Positions 52,641 through 62,622 of a stretch of DNA of 64,000 nucleotides are shown here, one piece after another (the stretch's first letter is position 1; each line of letters begins with the position of its first letter). The translations under genes were made by a program, and so were the position numbers. Source of the stretch: Bacteroidota bacterium. Its GTDB lineage: Bacteria; Bacteroidota; Bacteroidia; Bacteroidales; CAIWKO01. The notes under the pieces were generated by a model. That model saw only the letters and a list, made by a program, of their open reading frames with translations. It made no database searches and was not told where the DNA came from. The DNA is taken from positions 1 to 64,000 of the forward strand of contig JBAXND010000001.1 of the NCBI GenBank assembly GCA_037133915.1, read 5' to 3'.

Positions 52641-52684
52641 AAATGCATGAAATTTTATATTGTCTTCGGGGAGTTTACATGCAT

Positions 52685-52714
52685 CAATTTTCAAATTTTC
52701 AAATCTTCAAATTG
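52685..52714 (-). repeat. Short tandem repeat forming the C-terminus of the PAP2 gene
   Basis: Tandem TTTGAAAA-like units (read on the minus strand: cAATTTGAAGATTTGAAAATTTGAAAATTG) overlap the end of the PAP2 gene and supply its last residues QFEDLKI and the stop codon. Such tracts are common between genes in this phylum; here it has become coding. Confidence 0.55.
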
Positions 52715-53623
52715 ACCTTTGGTTGCAGTTTTTTCTGTTTCTTGTTTTGCGAATACCCGTTTATAAATAGCGTTACTTATCGCAAAGAAGATGGGCGCCG
52801 TAATAAAACCGCCGATTACATCAAGTGCATAATGTGCTTTTATATATACTGTGGCAAGAATTAAAAAAAAGACTACCGGAAGCATTGTGTAAAACAGCAT
52901 TTTGCCTTGTTTCCATCCAATAATTAATAAAATCAGAGAGATGCCAACATGGCTGCTCGGGAAGGCGCCGGTGGGTTTTTCGCCGATATCCTGCGCCAGC
53001 TTCACCGCACCGCTGAAAAACCAGGAACCATGAATATCTGAGGGCGTGAGACCAAAATAGTAATACGGACCTTCGCTTGGAAAAAAAATGAAAAAAGTGT
53101 AGTACATGAAAAAGCAGGACATCACAGTAAAAATCGTCTTTTTGAACGTTTCGGGATTCTTCACATACGCATAAAAACAGGTCATAAAAATGAGAATGTA
53201 GAATGAGAAATATGCGAAGTTGAGAATTTCACAAAACCATTTTTGTGGGAATAACGTTGAAAACACCAGGCTTGGCTGTAATCCGAATATGAAGGATTCG
53301 GCATAAACAATATAGGGGTCAAAGCTGGCAAAAATCACATTTTTCATAAAGTCCGTTTCGCCGTAAATATATCCAAGAAGAATGAGCGGATAAAAACTGC
53401 GAAGGAAGGCTGTGATGCGATTTGGGAAACGTGCTGAAAAGTAAATAAGTGTCAGCAAAACTGCTACAAATCCAATGCGCAGCAGAAGATGAAACCATAC
53501 GCCTTGCAGAACAGTCGAAGCAAAGCAAATGAACAGGAACGTGAATGTAAGGTAGGCAATGGTTGCCGCTTCTGCAGGGTTGAACCGCATCCGGCTGTTG
53601 TTATTTTTCTGCAAAAAAGACAT
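52691..53623 (-). CDS. PAP2-family membrane phosphatase/phosphotransferase
   Basis: 310 residues with about six spans. The PAP2 motifs are EKPTGAFPSSHVGISL (C2 with the catalytic His) and YIKAHYALDVIGGF (C3 with catalytic His and Asp). The layout, with a longer N-terminal membrane part, resembles the Aur1/inositol-phosphorylceramide synthase branch (PAP2_3) rather than simple phosphatases, which would fit sphingolipid-making Bacteroidota. The substrate is not certain. It overlaps a repeat tract at its 3' end and lies just after miaB on the minus strand. Confidence 0.75.
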   Translation of the reverse strand: MSFLQKNNNSRMRFNPAEAATIAYLTFTFLFICFASTVLQGVWFHLLLRIGFVAVLLTLIYFSARFPNRITAFLRSFYPLILLGYIYGETDFMKNVIFASFDPYIVYAESFIFGLQPSLVFSTLFPQKWFCEILNFAYFSFYILIFMTCFYAYVKNPETFKKTIFTVMSCFFMYYTFFIFFPSEGPYYYFGLTPSDIHGSWFFSGAVKLAQDIGEKPTGAFPSSHVGISLILLIIGWKQGKMLFYTMLPVVFFLILATVYIKAHYALDVIGGFITAPIFFAISNAIYKRVFAKQETEKTATKGQFEDLKI

Positions 53624-53641
53624 GGTGTGTTTAATATAAAT

Positions 53642-54970
53642 TTAAATTGCCTCGCCTATCAGTGTCGCCGGTGTACACGATGTAATGCGAACATTCACAT
53701 AACTGCCGGCCGGTCTTGGCTCTGACTTGAATACAACCACTTTGTTCTGGCTGTTACGACCCGAAAGCATTTGCTTCGATTTGCGCGAAAACCCTTCAAC
53801 GAGAACTTCAAATGTTTTACCGATATCGTTTTTGTTACTGTTGTGTGATAGTATTTGTTGAAGTCCGATAATCTCCGTGAGGCGGCTGAGTTTAAGCGTT
53901 TCGGGAACATCATCTTCGAGGCGGCCTGCGGCCGATGTCCCCGGACGTTCCGAATATTTAAACATGAACGCGTATTCAAATTCCGCGTTCTTCATGGCTT
54001 CCAGCGTTTGTCTATGGTCATCCTCGGTTTCGGAACAAAAGCCGGCAATGATATCTGTTGAGAGCGCGCAGCCCGGTATCATTTCACGGATGGTTTTTGC
54101 TCTTTCAAGAAAATATTCAACCGTATATTTTCTGTTCATCAGACCCAATACCTTATTGCTCCCCGATTGCAACGGAAGATGAATCGCCCTGCAAATATTA
54201 GGATGTGAAGCAATAACCCGAAGCAGGTTATCGGAAATATCTTTCGGATGCGATGTTGCAAATCGTATCCGCAGCAGCGGATTGATGCGTGCCATCATAT
54301 CCATCAATGTCGGAAAATCAACAACGGCTCCTTCGAGTTCAAAGCGGTATGAATTCACATTTTGTCCGAGCAGCGTAATTTCGCGATAGCCGTCGTTGAA
54401 AAGTTTTAATGCTTCGTTGATGATAGATTCAGGATTACGGCTTCGCTCTTTGCCTCGTGTATAGGGCACTACGCAGTATGAGCAAAAATTCTGACAGCCA
54501 CGCATTATGGATATGAAAGCCGAAACACCGTTGGAGTCAATGCGTACCGGCGATATGTCTGCATAAGTTTCTTCGGCCGAAAGCAGGATATTCACAGCTT
54601 TCATGCCAGTTCCAAGGTTCTCAAGAAGTTTTGGTAATTCGCGGTACGAATCGGGACCTGCAATAAGGTCAACGCATTCTTCACGTGTCAGCAGGTCTTC
54701 TTTAAGGCGCTCTGCCATACAACCAAGCACGCCGACAATCAGGTTTTTATTTTTCTTTTTAAAAGAACGCAATTCGCGCAGGCGATTGAATACGCGGTCT
54801 TCTGCGTGCTCACGAATAGAACACGTATTCAGAAAAATAACATCGGCCAAACCGGGTTCGGTCACAGCTTCAAAATTACTTTCTGTCATAATGGATGCCA
54901 CAATTTCGCTGTCAGAAAAATTCATCTGGCATCCGTAAGTTTCAATATATAGTTTCCGTTTATTTTCCAA
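53642..54970 (-). CDS. miaB: tRNA-2-methylthio-N6-dimethylallyladenosine synthase (MiaB)
   Basis: 442 residues from a TTG at 54970. The TTG at 55102 would add 44 non-conserved residues and lies upstream of the -7 element at 55058, so I reject it. The N-terminal iron-sulfur ligands are YIETYGCQMNFSDS, TCSIREHAEDR and VLGCMAERL. The radical SAM motif is RGCQNFCSYCVVPYTRG. A C-terminal TRAM domain ends the protein (GKTFEVLVEGFSRKSK). It methylthiolates A37 of tRNAs. It is divergent from topA. Confidence 0.93.
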   Translation of the reverse strand: MENKRKLYIETYGCQMNFSDSEIVASIMTESNFEAVTEPGLADVIFLNTCSIREHAEDRVFNRLRELRSFKKKNKNLIVGVLGCMAERLKEDLLTREECVDLIAGPDSYRELPKLLENLGTGMKAVNILLSAEETYADISPVRIDSNGVSAFISIMRGCQNFCSYCVVPYTRGKERSRNPESIINEALKLFNDGYREITLLGQNVNSYRFELEGAVVDFPTLMDMMARINPLLRIRFATSHPKDISDNLLRVIASHPNICRAIHLPLQSGSNKVLGLMNRKYTVEYFLERAKTIREMIPGCALSTDIIAGFCSETEDDHRQTLEAMKNAEFEYAFMFKYSERPGTSAAGRLEDDVPETLKLSRLTEIIGLQQILSHNSNKNDIGKTFEVLVEGFSRKSKQMLSGRNSQNKVVVFKSEPRPAGSYVNVRITSCTPATLIGEAI

Positions 54971-55057
54971 ATTGTATTCCTTCAGGCAATAATTATTAAA
55001 ATTCGTTTTGAGGAAGAAAATTCCTGCTGATTCTGTTGTCAAACTCTTTACAGACAG

Positions 55058-55065
55058 CAAAATTA
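55058..55065 (-). promoter_or_regulatory. -7-like element TAATTTTG for miaB
   Basis: On the minus strand an exact TAnnTTTG match about 90 bases before the TTG start at 54970. No matching -33 TTG at normal spacing. Its position supports the shorter MiaB start. Confidence 0.35.
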
Positions 55066-55193
55066 GGTAAAAATTATGATGTGCCGCTAAGCTCCCCGCC
55101 AAATGATTTTTTACATTATTATTAGCGTATCATTTTAATAATGCTTTATTTTGCACTTCTTTTTTCAAAAAAAAGTCATCAAAATAAACACTC

Positions 55194-57527
55194 ATGGCAA
55201 AGAACCTGGTCATTGTTGAGTCACCGGCTAAAGCAAAAACCATTGAAAAATTCCTTGGTAAAGATTTTGTTGTAACATCTTGTTACGGGCACATCCGCGA
55301 CCTTTCCAAGAAAACTCTCGGGATTGATATCGAAAACGGATTTAATCCCAAATACGAAGTTCCGGCAGATAAGACCAAGATTATTACCGAGCTGAAGAAA
55401 ATGGCCAAGGAGGCAGAGATTGTATGGCTCGCAACTGACGAGGACCGCGAAGGAGAAGCCATATCATGGCATCTGTTGGAATCGCTGAAACTGGATGAAG
55501 CCAAAACCAAGAGAATTGTGTTTCATGAAATAACAAAAACAGCCATTACCGAAGCTATTGAGCATCCCCGCATGCTCGACCGTTTTTTGGTTGATGCTCA
55601 GCAGGCACGCCGCGTTCTCGACCGTTTGGTGGGTTTTGAGCTTTCGCCTTTGTTATGGAAAAAAGTAAAACCATCGCTTTCTGCCGGAAGGGTTCAGTCT
55701 GTTGCCGTGCGCCTTATCGTCGAGCGCGAGAATGAAATAAAAGAATTTAAAATTTCGTATTCATACCGCGTTGCCGCCGAATTTGAAATTACCGGCAGCA
55801 ATGAAAAGCATATTCTGAAAGCCGGTCTTTCGCAGAAATTACCTACCCGCGAAGAAGCCGAAGATTTGCTCAAACGTTGCGCAAATGCAGCCTTTGCAGT
55901 TGAGAATACCGAAGTACGTCCGTCAAAGAAATCGCCGGCACCGCCATTTACAACATCTACATTGCAGCAGGAAGCCAGCCGCAAACTTGGTTTTTCAGTT
56001 GCAAAAACGATGCTTATTGCGCAGCAGCTTTACGAAGAAGGAAAGATAACATACATGAGAACCGACTCGGTGAACCTTTCGAACATGGCGCTGGCTATGG
56101 CAAAGGAAGAGATTACCAAGACTTTCGGCGATAACTATGTTAAAACACGGAATTATGTAACCCGCAGTAAAGGCGCGCAGGAAGCGCACGAAGCTATTCG
56201 TCCTACCTATATGAATGCCCCGATAATAAAGGGAAATTCAGATCAGCGCAGACTTTATGAACTGATTTATAAACGCACTCTGGCTTCGCAGATGAGCGAC
56301 GCACAACTTGAACGCACCCTTATAACCATTGGTACGCCTAATGTTCCTGAAAAATTTGTAGCTGAAGGTGAAGTTATAAAATTCGACGGATTCCTGAAAG
56401 TGTATATGGAATCAAGCGACGACGAAGTTGACGAAACCCCCGAAGGACTGCTCCCGGCTATCAACATCGGCGAAAAATTAGGTTTGATTGAGATGACCGC
56501 AACACAGCGTTTTTCGCAACATCCGCCACGATATACCGAAGCCAGTCTTGTAAAAAAGCTGGAAGAACTGGGAATTGGAAGACCATCAACATTTGCCCCG
56601 ACCATCTCTACAATTCAGAAAAGAAATTATGTAGTGAATGAAACTAGAGAGGGCACTTCCAGATATTACGTGTTGTTGAGCCTGAAAAATGGAGTAGTAG
56701 AGGTTGTCGAAAAAACGGAGATAACAGGCTACGAGAAATCAAAGTTGTTCCCTACCGACATTGGCTCGCTGGTGAATTATTTTCTGGTCGAGCATTTTGG
56801 AAATATCCTCGATTTTCAGTTTACTGCAACAGTTGAAAAAGAATTTGACGAAATAGCAGCCGGTCGTAAAAAGTGGAATAAAATGATTGATGAATTCTAC
56901 TGGCCGTTCCACAAACAGGTTACAGAAACAACAGAAACTACTCGCAAAGTTAGCGGCGAACGTCTGTTGGGAATTGATCCTGCCACACAGAAAAACGTGT
57001 ATGTAAAAATAGGTCGCTTTGGCCCTGTGGTGCAGCTTGGCGAAACCGATGGCGAATTAAAACCCCGTTTTGCAGGTCTTTTGAAAAATCAGAGTATCGA
57101 AACAATTTCGCTGGAAGACGCACTTTCATTATTCCGTCTGCCGCGTAATCTGGGCCCATACAACGAAAAAGACGTAGTTGTGTCAGTGGGTAAATTTGGT
57201 CCGTATGCCTTATATAATTCGGCATTTTATTCCCTGCGTAAAACAGATAATCCTATTACAATTACGCTTGAAGAGGCCATAATTATTATAGAAGAAAAAC
57301 TTCTGAAGCAGAAAAATAAAGTGATTCGCGAGTTTGAAGAAGACAAAACCGTGAAAGTGCTGAATGGTCGCTGGGGTCCGTATATCGTGGCCGATGGCGA
57401 AAATGTAAAAATTCCGAAAGGCATGGATCCGCAGGCGCTCACATTGGCCGAATGTCTGGCTATTGCAAAAGACGCCGCTAAACCTAAAGAGAAAGTAAAG
57501 AAATCCACTAAATCAAAAAAATCATAA
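55194..57527 (+). CDS. topA: DNA topoisomerase I (type IA)
   Basis: 777 residues. The Toprim domain opens with LVIVESPAKAKTIEKFLG and has DEDREGEAISWHL. The catalytic Tyr is in ITYMRTDSVNLS. The C-terminus has no Cys4 zinc fingers but three GRFGP/GKFGP/GRWGP-type repeats (topoisomerase C-terminal repeats) and a Lys-rich tail, as is usual for the phylum. It relaxes negative supercoils. It lies 12 bases before the arginase-fold gene, so the two are co-transcribed. Confidence 0.96.
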   Translation: MAKNLVIVESPAKAKTIEKFLGKDFVVTSCYGHIRDLSKKTLGIDIENGFNPKYEVPADKTKIITELKKMAKEAEIVWLATDEDREGEAISWHLLESLKLDEAKTKRIVFHEITKTAITEAIEHPRMLDRFLVDAQQARRVLDRLVGFELSPLLWKKVKPSLSAGRVQSVAVRLIVERENEIKEFKISYSYRVAAEFEITGSNEKHILKAGLSQKLPTREEAEDLLKRCANAAFAVENTEVRPSKKSPAPPFTTSTLQQEASRKLGFSVAKTMLIAQQLYEEGKITYMRTDSVNLSNMALAMAKEEITKTFGDNYVKTRNYVTRSKGAQEAHEAIRPTYMNAPIIKGNSDQRRLYELIYKRTLASQMSDAQLERTLITIGTPNVPEKFVAEGEVIKFDGFLKVYMESSDDEVDETPEGLLPAINIGEKLGLIEMTATQRFSQHPPRYTEASLVKKLEELGIGRPSTFAPTISTIQKRNYVVNETREGTSRYYVLLSLKNGVVEVVEKTEITGYEKSKLFPTDIGSLVNYFLVEHFGNILDFQFTATVEKEFDEIAAGRKKWNKMIDEFYWPFHKQVTETTETTRKVSGERLLGIDPATQKNVYVKIGRFGPVVQLGETDGELKPRFAGLLKNQSIETISLEDALSLFRLPRNLGPYNEKDVVVSVGKFGPYALYNSAFYSLRKTDNPITITLEEAIIIIEEKLLKQKNKVIREFEEDKTVKVLNGRWGPYIVADGENVKIPKGMDPQALTLAECLAIAKDAAKPKEKVKKSTKSKKS

Positions 57528-57539
57528 GCATCCGTAACG

Positions 57540-58721
57540 ATGGATATATCCATATACTTCGAAGCTGTTGATTTATCTGACTTCCAGAATTCATTTGCCG
57601 GAGATAATCCGCGCAAGATGGGAAATGCTGCACACATTTATGCTACGGGAACCACCTTTCCCGACATCGAAGGCGCTATAGACATCGCCCTGATTGGAGT
57701 GAAAGAAGACCGGCTGGCCCAGGATAATAAAGGCTGTGCTGAAGCTCCCGACCAAATCAGGCAAAACTTCTATCGCTTGTTTCACGGAAACTACAATGTG
57801 CGCATTGCCGATCTCGGAAATATCAAACCGGGCTTTACGGTGGAAGATACGTTCTTCGCTTTGCGCGATGTGGTGGTCGCTTTGCTGCAATCCAACATCA
57901 TTCCCATTATCATCGGCGGAAGTCAGGACTTAACCTTTGCCAATTATCTTGCCTATGAAAGCATCGGTAAGATTATCAATATCGTGAGCGTTGACAATTC
58001 CTTCGACATCGGGAAAAACAAGGAAACCTTTAATTCCGCGGCCTTCCTGAATCGCATCATCACACATCAGCCCAACATTCTTTTTAATTACACCAATATC
58101 GGTTACCAAACCTACATGGTGGATTTCGAAGCCATAGAGCTGATGAAGAATCTATATTTCGACGTATATCGGTTAGGAATGGTGCAGGCCGATACAGAAG
58201 AAGTTGAACCCATGGTGCGCAACGCCGACATGATAAGCGTTGATATCAGCAGTGTGCGGCAATCGGATGCACCGGGAAATGGCAATGCTTCACCAAACGG
58301 ATTTTATGGTGAGGAATTATGCCGCATCATGCGCTACGCGGGCATGAGCGATAAAATGACTTCGCTCGGAATTTACGAAGTAAATCCCCTGTTTGACCGC
58401 AACCACCAAACATCGGCACTGGCGGCTCAATTGATATGGCACTTTATTGACGGCTTTTATAACCGCAAACACGACTTCCCTATAAAGGAGAAAAAAGAGT
58501 ATGTAAAATACCGGGTGGCAATCAAAGAATTGAACGATGAAATTGTGTTTTATAAGAGTAAGAAAAGTGATCGCTGGTGGGTCGAAGTACCTTGTCCTAC
58601 GCGGCTTTTGACTAAATATGAACGTCATTATCTGATGCCCTGTTCATACAATGATTATAAGACTGCCTGCAATGAAGACGTACCTGACAGATGGTGGCAG
58701 GCTTATCAGAAATTAATGTGA
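57540..58721 (+). CDS. Arginase/formiminoglutamase-fold protein with degraded metal site
   Basis: 393 residues. The ureohydrolase fold is recognisable (FDIALIGVKEDR-like start, IIPIIIGGSQDLTFANY, NIVSVDNSFDIG, ADMISVDISSVRQSDAPG), but three of the six usual manganese ligands are changed: the His of GGxH is Q129, the His of DAHxD is S154 and the second Asp of DxD is S237. D152, D156 and D235 remain. It is thus probably not an active arginase. It follows topA and precedes porP-gldKLM, a neighbourhood I recall as recurrent in Bacteroidota, so it may serve the T9SS in a non-catalytic way. That link is inference. Confidence 0.8.
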   Translation: MDISIYFEAVDLSDFQNSFAGDNPRKMGNAAHIYATGTTFPDIEGAIDIALIGVKEDRLAQDNKGCAEAPDQIRQNFYRLFHGNYNVRIADLGNIKPGFTVEDTFFALRDVVVALLQSNIIPIIIGGSQDLTFANYLAYESIGKIINIVSVDNSFDIGKNKETFNSAAFLNRIITHQPNILFNYTNIGYQTYMVDFEAIELMKNLYFDVYRLGMVQADTEEVEPMVRNADMISVDISSVRQSDAPGNGNASPNGFYGEELCRIMRYAGMSDKMTSLGIYEVNPLFDRNHQTSALAAQLIWHFIDGFYNRKHDFPIKEKKEYVKYRVAIKELNDEIVFYKSKKSDRWWVEVPCPTRLLTKYERHYLMPCSYNDYKTACNEDVPDRWWQAYQKLM

Positions 58722-59032
58722 TTATTATCAGAAAATTCACGTACTTTGTATTTATTTTTAGTGAAATATATAATTTAACGCGCTTTCATTGCGTTATCAA
58801 ATAGATGAACGACTTTTGCTTTTTTCCGTGGGACGAAACTTTTTTATTTTTACACAGTATAAATAACAAAGATATAGCGCAGGTCGATATAATTATAAGT
58901 GATTGAGGGACTGGTTTTTGTAGATTATTATTTAATGTATTGCTATTTTTTTTATTAACACGGATTTGTTAATATAAAAAATTATGTGTTACTTTATACC
59001 CAAATTTAGGGCGGTTAATTAAACGGAAACTT
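58722..59032. other. 311-base gap before the T9SS genes
   Basis: AT-rich, with a small AACGC/GCGTT hairpin near 58778-58797. No TAnnTTTG element with a matching TTG was found on the plus strand and no gene is seen. The promoter for porP-gldKLM should be here but was not located. Confidence 0.5.
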
Positions 59033-60013
59033 ATGAAAAGACTTATTACCCTATTGTTTATGGTAGCCGGTTTTGCAGGATATGCTCAGCAGGAAGCACA
59101 GTTCACACAAAATATGTTTAACAACATGGCGATCAATCCTGGGTATGCGGGAATCAACAAGCAAATCTGCTTTACCTCACTGATGAGGCAGCAGTGGGTT
59201 GGTTTCAAGGATGCCGATGGTAACAAAGGCGCTCCTGTTACGTACCTCCTCTCAGGAGATGCACCCATTCGCTTTCTCCATGGAGGCATTGGCGCAACAA
59301 TCATTTCAGACAAACTGGGTTTCGAAAATAATACCGGCGTAAAAATCGCTTATTCGTTCCACCTTCCAATTGCGGTGGGAACACTCGGTCTTGGCTTGCA
59401 GGTAGGTTTTCTGAATAAAACCATTGACTTCTCAAAATTCAAACCCATTGATATTTCAGACCCTCTTTTAGTAGGGCAGGGGAAACAATCTACCATGATT
59501 ACGGATATCGCATTTGGTGCATTCTATAACATTCCGGGAAAGGCATACGCAGGCATATCTTCAACACAACTTATTCAAAGCAAAATGAGTTTGAAGATAC
59601 CCAATTCCAAAGCCAGTCTGAAAAGGCACTATTATATTACGGGCGCCTACCACTGGGTAATTCCGAATGCTCCCGACTGGGAACTCAGCCCGTATATTCT
59701 TATCAAATCAGATTTTGCCTCAACTCAGTATGACATTACGGCAATGGCAAAATGGAAAAATATGATTTGGGCAGGCCTTACCTACAGACACCAGGATGCT
59801 GTCTCTATTATTGTGGGTGCGTTCCCGTTCAATTCACCAAATTTTAGCCCTGCACTGGCGAACCTCAGAATAGGTTATTCATACGATATTACAACTTCTG
59901 CACTTGGCAAAAGCGGGCGCAGCAGTGGCACACACGAAGTAATGCTTGGCTATTGCTTTAAAATTGAAATACCTACACATATCACCAAATATATCAATAC
60001 TCGTTACTTGTAA
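59033..60013 (+). CDS. porP: PorP/SprF-family T9SS outer-membrane protein
   Basis: 326 residues with a signal peptide (MKRLITLLFMVAGFAGYAQ). Family features are QEAQFTQNMFNNMAINPGYAG at the mature N-terminus, then MRQQWVGFKDADGNKGAPV, GGIGATIISDKLGFEN, and an even beta-strand pattern ending in a beta-signal-like stretch. PorP/SprF proteins are beta-barrels that anchor the GldK/GldN ring or adhesins to the outer membrane. It is followed by gldK, gldL and gldM in the standard order. Confidence 0.9.
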   Translation: MKRLITLLFMVAGFAGYAQQEAQFTQNMFNNMAINPGYAGINKQICFTSLMRQQWVGFKDADGNKGAPVTYLLSGDAPIRFLHGGIGATIISDKLGFENNTGVKIAYSFHLPIAVGTLGLGLQVGFLNKTIDFSKFKPIDISDPLLVGQGKQSTMITDIAFGAFYNIPGKAYAGISSTQLIQSKMSLKIPNSKASLKRHYYITGAYHWVIPNAPDWELSPYILIKSDFASTQYDITAMAKWKNMIWAGLTYRHQDAVSIIVGAFPFNSPNFSPALANLRIGYSYDITTSALGKSGRSSGTHEVMLGYCFKIEIPTHITKYINTRYL

Positions 60014-60110
60014 GATAATACAATAATTGTGTAACCCGGAGAGACAAAATTACGTTTACTGAGACACAACGAAAAAAAAATGTTTTATGGGACAACTATC
60101 GTTCAGTCAT

Positions 60111-61490
60111 ATGAAAAAACTACTGGTACTGGTTTCAATAGCATTTCTGCTATGTAGTTGCAGAAATTCAGGCAGCGGAGAACTAATCGGCGTGCAGGAT
60201 CGCGACGGATTCTATCAACCGATTCCTTACGGCATGCTTTTCATTCCGGCCGGAAGCTATCAGATGGGTCCTAGTGATCAGGATGTAACCTATGCACTGA
60301 CCACTCAGCAAAAAACGGTAACCGTTCAGGCTTTCTACATGGACGAAACCGAAATAACCAACAACGAGTACCGTCAGTTTGTATATTATGTGCGCGACTC
60401 AATTGCACGCGAACTCCTCGGAACAGTTACACCGGAAGACTGGTGGATTGAAGAAGATGAGAACGGGGAACCGCTTGACCCCCATAAACTGAAATGGGAT
60501 ACGCGCCTTCGTTGGGACGATATGAGCCAGGAAGATCTTGAAGCGCTTGCTCCAATGATTATGCCCGAGCACGAACGCTATTTCAGAAGAAAAGAAATAG
60601 ACAGCCGTAAACTTAATTTCCTTTTTGACTGGATTGATTTCCGCGCTGCAGCCCGTAAAGATTTTTCGCAAGAAGCTCAGGCAACACAGGATCAGGCCGA
60701 CCATGATTTGGGAAGTTTGTCTAACCGCCCGCAAGGCGTGAAGGATCGTTCGGTTTTCCTGAAAAGAGAAATAATTAATGTATATCCCGATACCCTTTCT
60801 TGGGTGCATGATTTTACATATTCATTTAATGAGCCTCTTACATTATCTTATTTTACACATCCTGCTTATGATAATTATCCTGTAGTCGGTGTGAACTGGA
60901 AACAAGCACGCGCCTTCTGCGTTTGGAGAAGCGATATGCTGAATAATTATCTTGAAGGTAATGGAGACTTCAGAGTAAATGACTTCCGCCTGCCAACCGA
61001 ATCGGAATGGGAGTGGGCAGCACGCGGTGGTCTTGACGAAAGCCCGTATCCTTGGGGCGGTCCGTACATCAGAAACAGTAATGGTTGCTTCCTCGGAAAC
61101 TACAAACCATTACGCGGTAATTATATTGATGACGGTGGTATCACTACGGTAATTGTAGCTCACTATGCCCCCAATGACTTTGGACTTTATGATATGGGCG
61201 GAAACGTAGCAGAATGGTGCGGAGATGCTTATGATGAATCGGCATACAACTTTGCCCATGACCTGAATATGACCTATATGTATGAAGCCAAAAAAACCGA
61301 TCCCGAAGCACTGAAACGTAAAGTTATCAGAGGCGGTTCATGGAAAGATATTGGATTCTATATGCAGACAAGTTCACGCTCATACGAATATCAGGATACT
61401 GCGAAATGCTATGTAGGCTTCAGGTGTGTTCAGACATACCTTGGTCGTCACATCGACGACGGTGCATCATCATCCAATGTTTACAAATAG
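60111..61490 (+). CDS. gldK: GldK, T9SS ring lipoprotein (FGE-sulfatase fold)
   Basis: 459 residues from ATG 60111; the lipobox LLCSC places the lipidated Cys at residue 17, which the longer start at 60087 would disturb. The body has the formylglycine-generating-enzyme-like fold: FIPAGSYQMGPSDQD, EITNNEYRQFV, RLPTESEWEWAARGG, GNVAEWCGDAYDE and VIRGGSWKD. With GldN it forms the periplasmic ring under the outer membrane. 74 bases of spacing follow porP. Confidence 0.95.
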   Translation: MKKLLVLVSIAFLLCSCRNSGSGELIGVQDRDGFYQPIPYGMLFIPAGSYQMGPSDQDVTYALTTQQKTVTVQAFYMDETEITNNEYRQFVYYVRDSIARELLGTVTPEDWWIEEDENGEPLDPHKLKWDTRLRWDDMSQEDLEALAPMIMPEHERYFRRKEIDSRKLNFLFDWIDFRAAARKDFSQEAQATQDQADHDLGSLSNRPQGVKDRSVFLKREIINVYPDTLSWVHDFTYSFNEPLTLSYFTHPAYDNYPVVGVNWKQARAFCVWRSDMLNNYLEGNGDFRVNDFRLPTESEWEWAARGGLDESPYPWGGPYIRNSNGCFLGNYKPLRGNYIDDGGITTVIVAHYAPNDFGLYDMGGNVAEWCGDAYDESAYNFAHDLNMTYMYEAKKTDPEALKRKVIRGGSWKDIGFYMQTSSRSYEYQDTAKCYVGFRCVQTYLGRHIDDGASSSNVYK

Positions 61491-61572
61491 CATTACTAGA
61501 AATACTAATGTAACAACTCAATTGAATATTAACTAAAACAAATATTTATTAAAATTAAAAAATCAAGTAATT

Positions 61573-62580
61573 ATGGGACTGTACAATATTGTTAGAAGTA
61601 AGGGTTACAAACAATTCATGTCTAAGCTGTATGGATGGGGAGCAGCAGTTGTTATTATCGGGGCATTGTTTAAAATCAATCACTACCCCGGTGCCAACAT
61701 GATTCTTATTATTGGTCTTGGAACAGAAGCGTGTATTTTCTTCTTTTCAGCTTTTGAACCAATGCACGTTGAGTATGACTGGTCACTCGTTTACCCCGAG
61801 TTAGCCGGTATGGAAGATTTGGACAAGCCGGAAAAAGGCTCAAAAAAATCATTGTCACTGACCCAGGAACTTGATAAAATGCTGGATGAAGCCAAAATTG
61901 GCCCTGCATTAATTCAAAGCCTTGGCGAGGGGATGAAAAACCTCAGCGAAAACGCTAATAGACTTGGCGGAGTTGCAGATGCTGCCGTTGCAACAGACGG
62001 TTACATCACCAACATGAATCAGGCTTCAACTTCAGTTAAAACCTTAGCAGGTGTTATTGACCGGGACATCAATAATACAGAAGAGTTTGCTAAATCCGTA
62101 AAGGGAGTTTCGGGCGCAGCATCGAACCTCACCGGCGCATACAATAAAGTTGCTGAAAGCATCAACAATGATATCTCGGCAACAGACGAATACATCAAGA
62201 GCGTAAAAAGTGCAACCGCATCAGCACAGGATATGGCCAAGAAATATGCACAGAGTGCAGAATCACTTGCCAAATCAGCCGAAGCAATCAACTTCTCAGG
62301 CGTTGACGGAAAAAGTTACGGTGAACAAATCCAGAGAATCTCGAAGAACCTTTCAGAACTCAATTCTATCTATGAATTGCAGCTCAAAGGAACCTCCGAC
62401 CAGCTCAGCAAATCTAACAAGATGCAGGAGAGCATGGACAAATTCCTTGGTAACCTGAACGATTCCGTTGAGAGCACCGCCAAATACAAAGACCAGGTAG
62501 CCGTTTTGGCAAAGAACATTGCAGCCCTGAATCAGGTATATGGTAATATGCTGGCAGCAATGAACGTCAAAACAAATTAA
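61573..62580 (+). CDS. gldL: GldL, T9SS inner-membrane motor protein
   Basis: 335 residues. Two spans near the N-terminus (AAVVIIGALFKINHYPGA and MILIIGLGTEACIFFFSAF) hold the conserved lysine and the Glu of the motor stator, followed by a long cytoplasmic coiled-coil (SVKSATASAQDMAKKYAQSA and similar). With GldM it converts proton flow to T9SS and gliding motion. Confidence 0.95.
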   Translation: MGLYNIVRSKGYKQFMSKLYGWGAAVVIIGALFKINHYPGANMILIIGLGTEACIFFFSAFEPMHVEYDWSLVYPELAGMEDLDKPEKGSKKSLSLTQELDKMLDEAKIGPALIQSLGEGMKNLSENANRLGGVADAAVATDGYITNMNQASTSVKTLAGVIDRDINNTEEFAKSVKGVSGAASNLTGAYNKVAESINNDISATDEYIKSVKSATASAQDMAKKYAQSAESLAKSAEAINFSGVDGKSYGEQIQRISKNLSELNSIYELQLKGTSDQLSKSNKMQESMDKFLGNLNDSVESTAKYKDQVAVLAKNIAALNQVYGNMLAAMNVKTN

Positions 62581-62622
62581 TAGTTCAATTACTAACAATT
62601 AAATTCTAATTGAAGTAACATT

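Noticed and set aside
54971..55102. Longer MiaB start at TTG 55102
   Set aside because: Adds 44 residues with no family match and lies upstream of the likely -7 element at 55058-55065.
55194..57527. TopA missing its zinc fingers as a truncation
   Set aside because: The three GxFGP-type C-terminal repeats and Lys-rich tail replace them, which is normal for the phylum.
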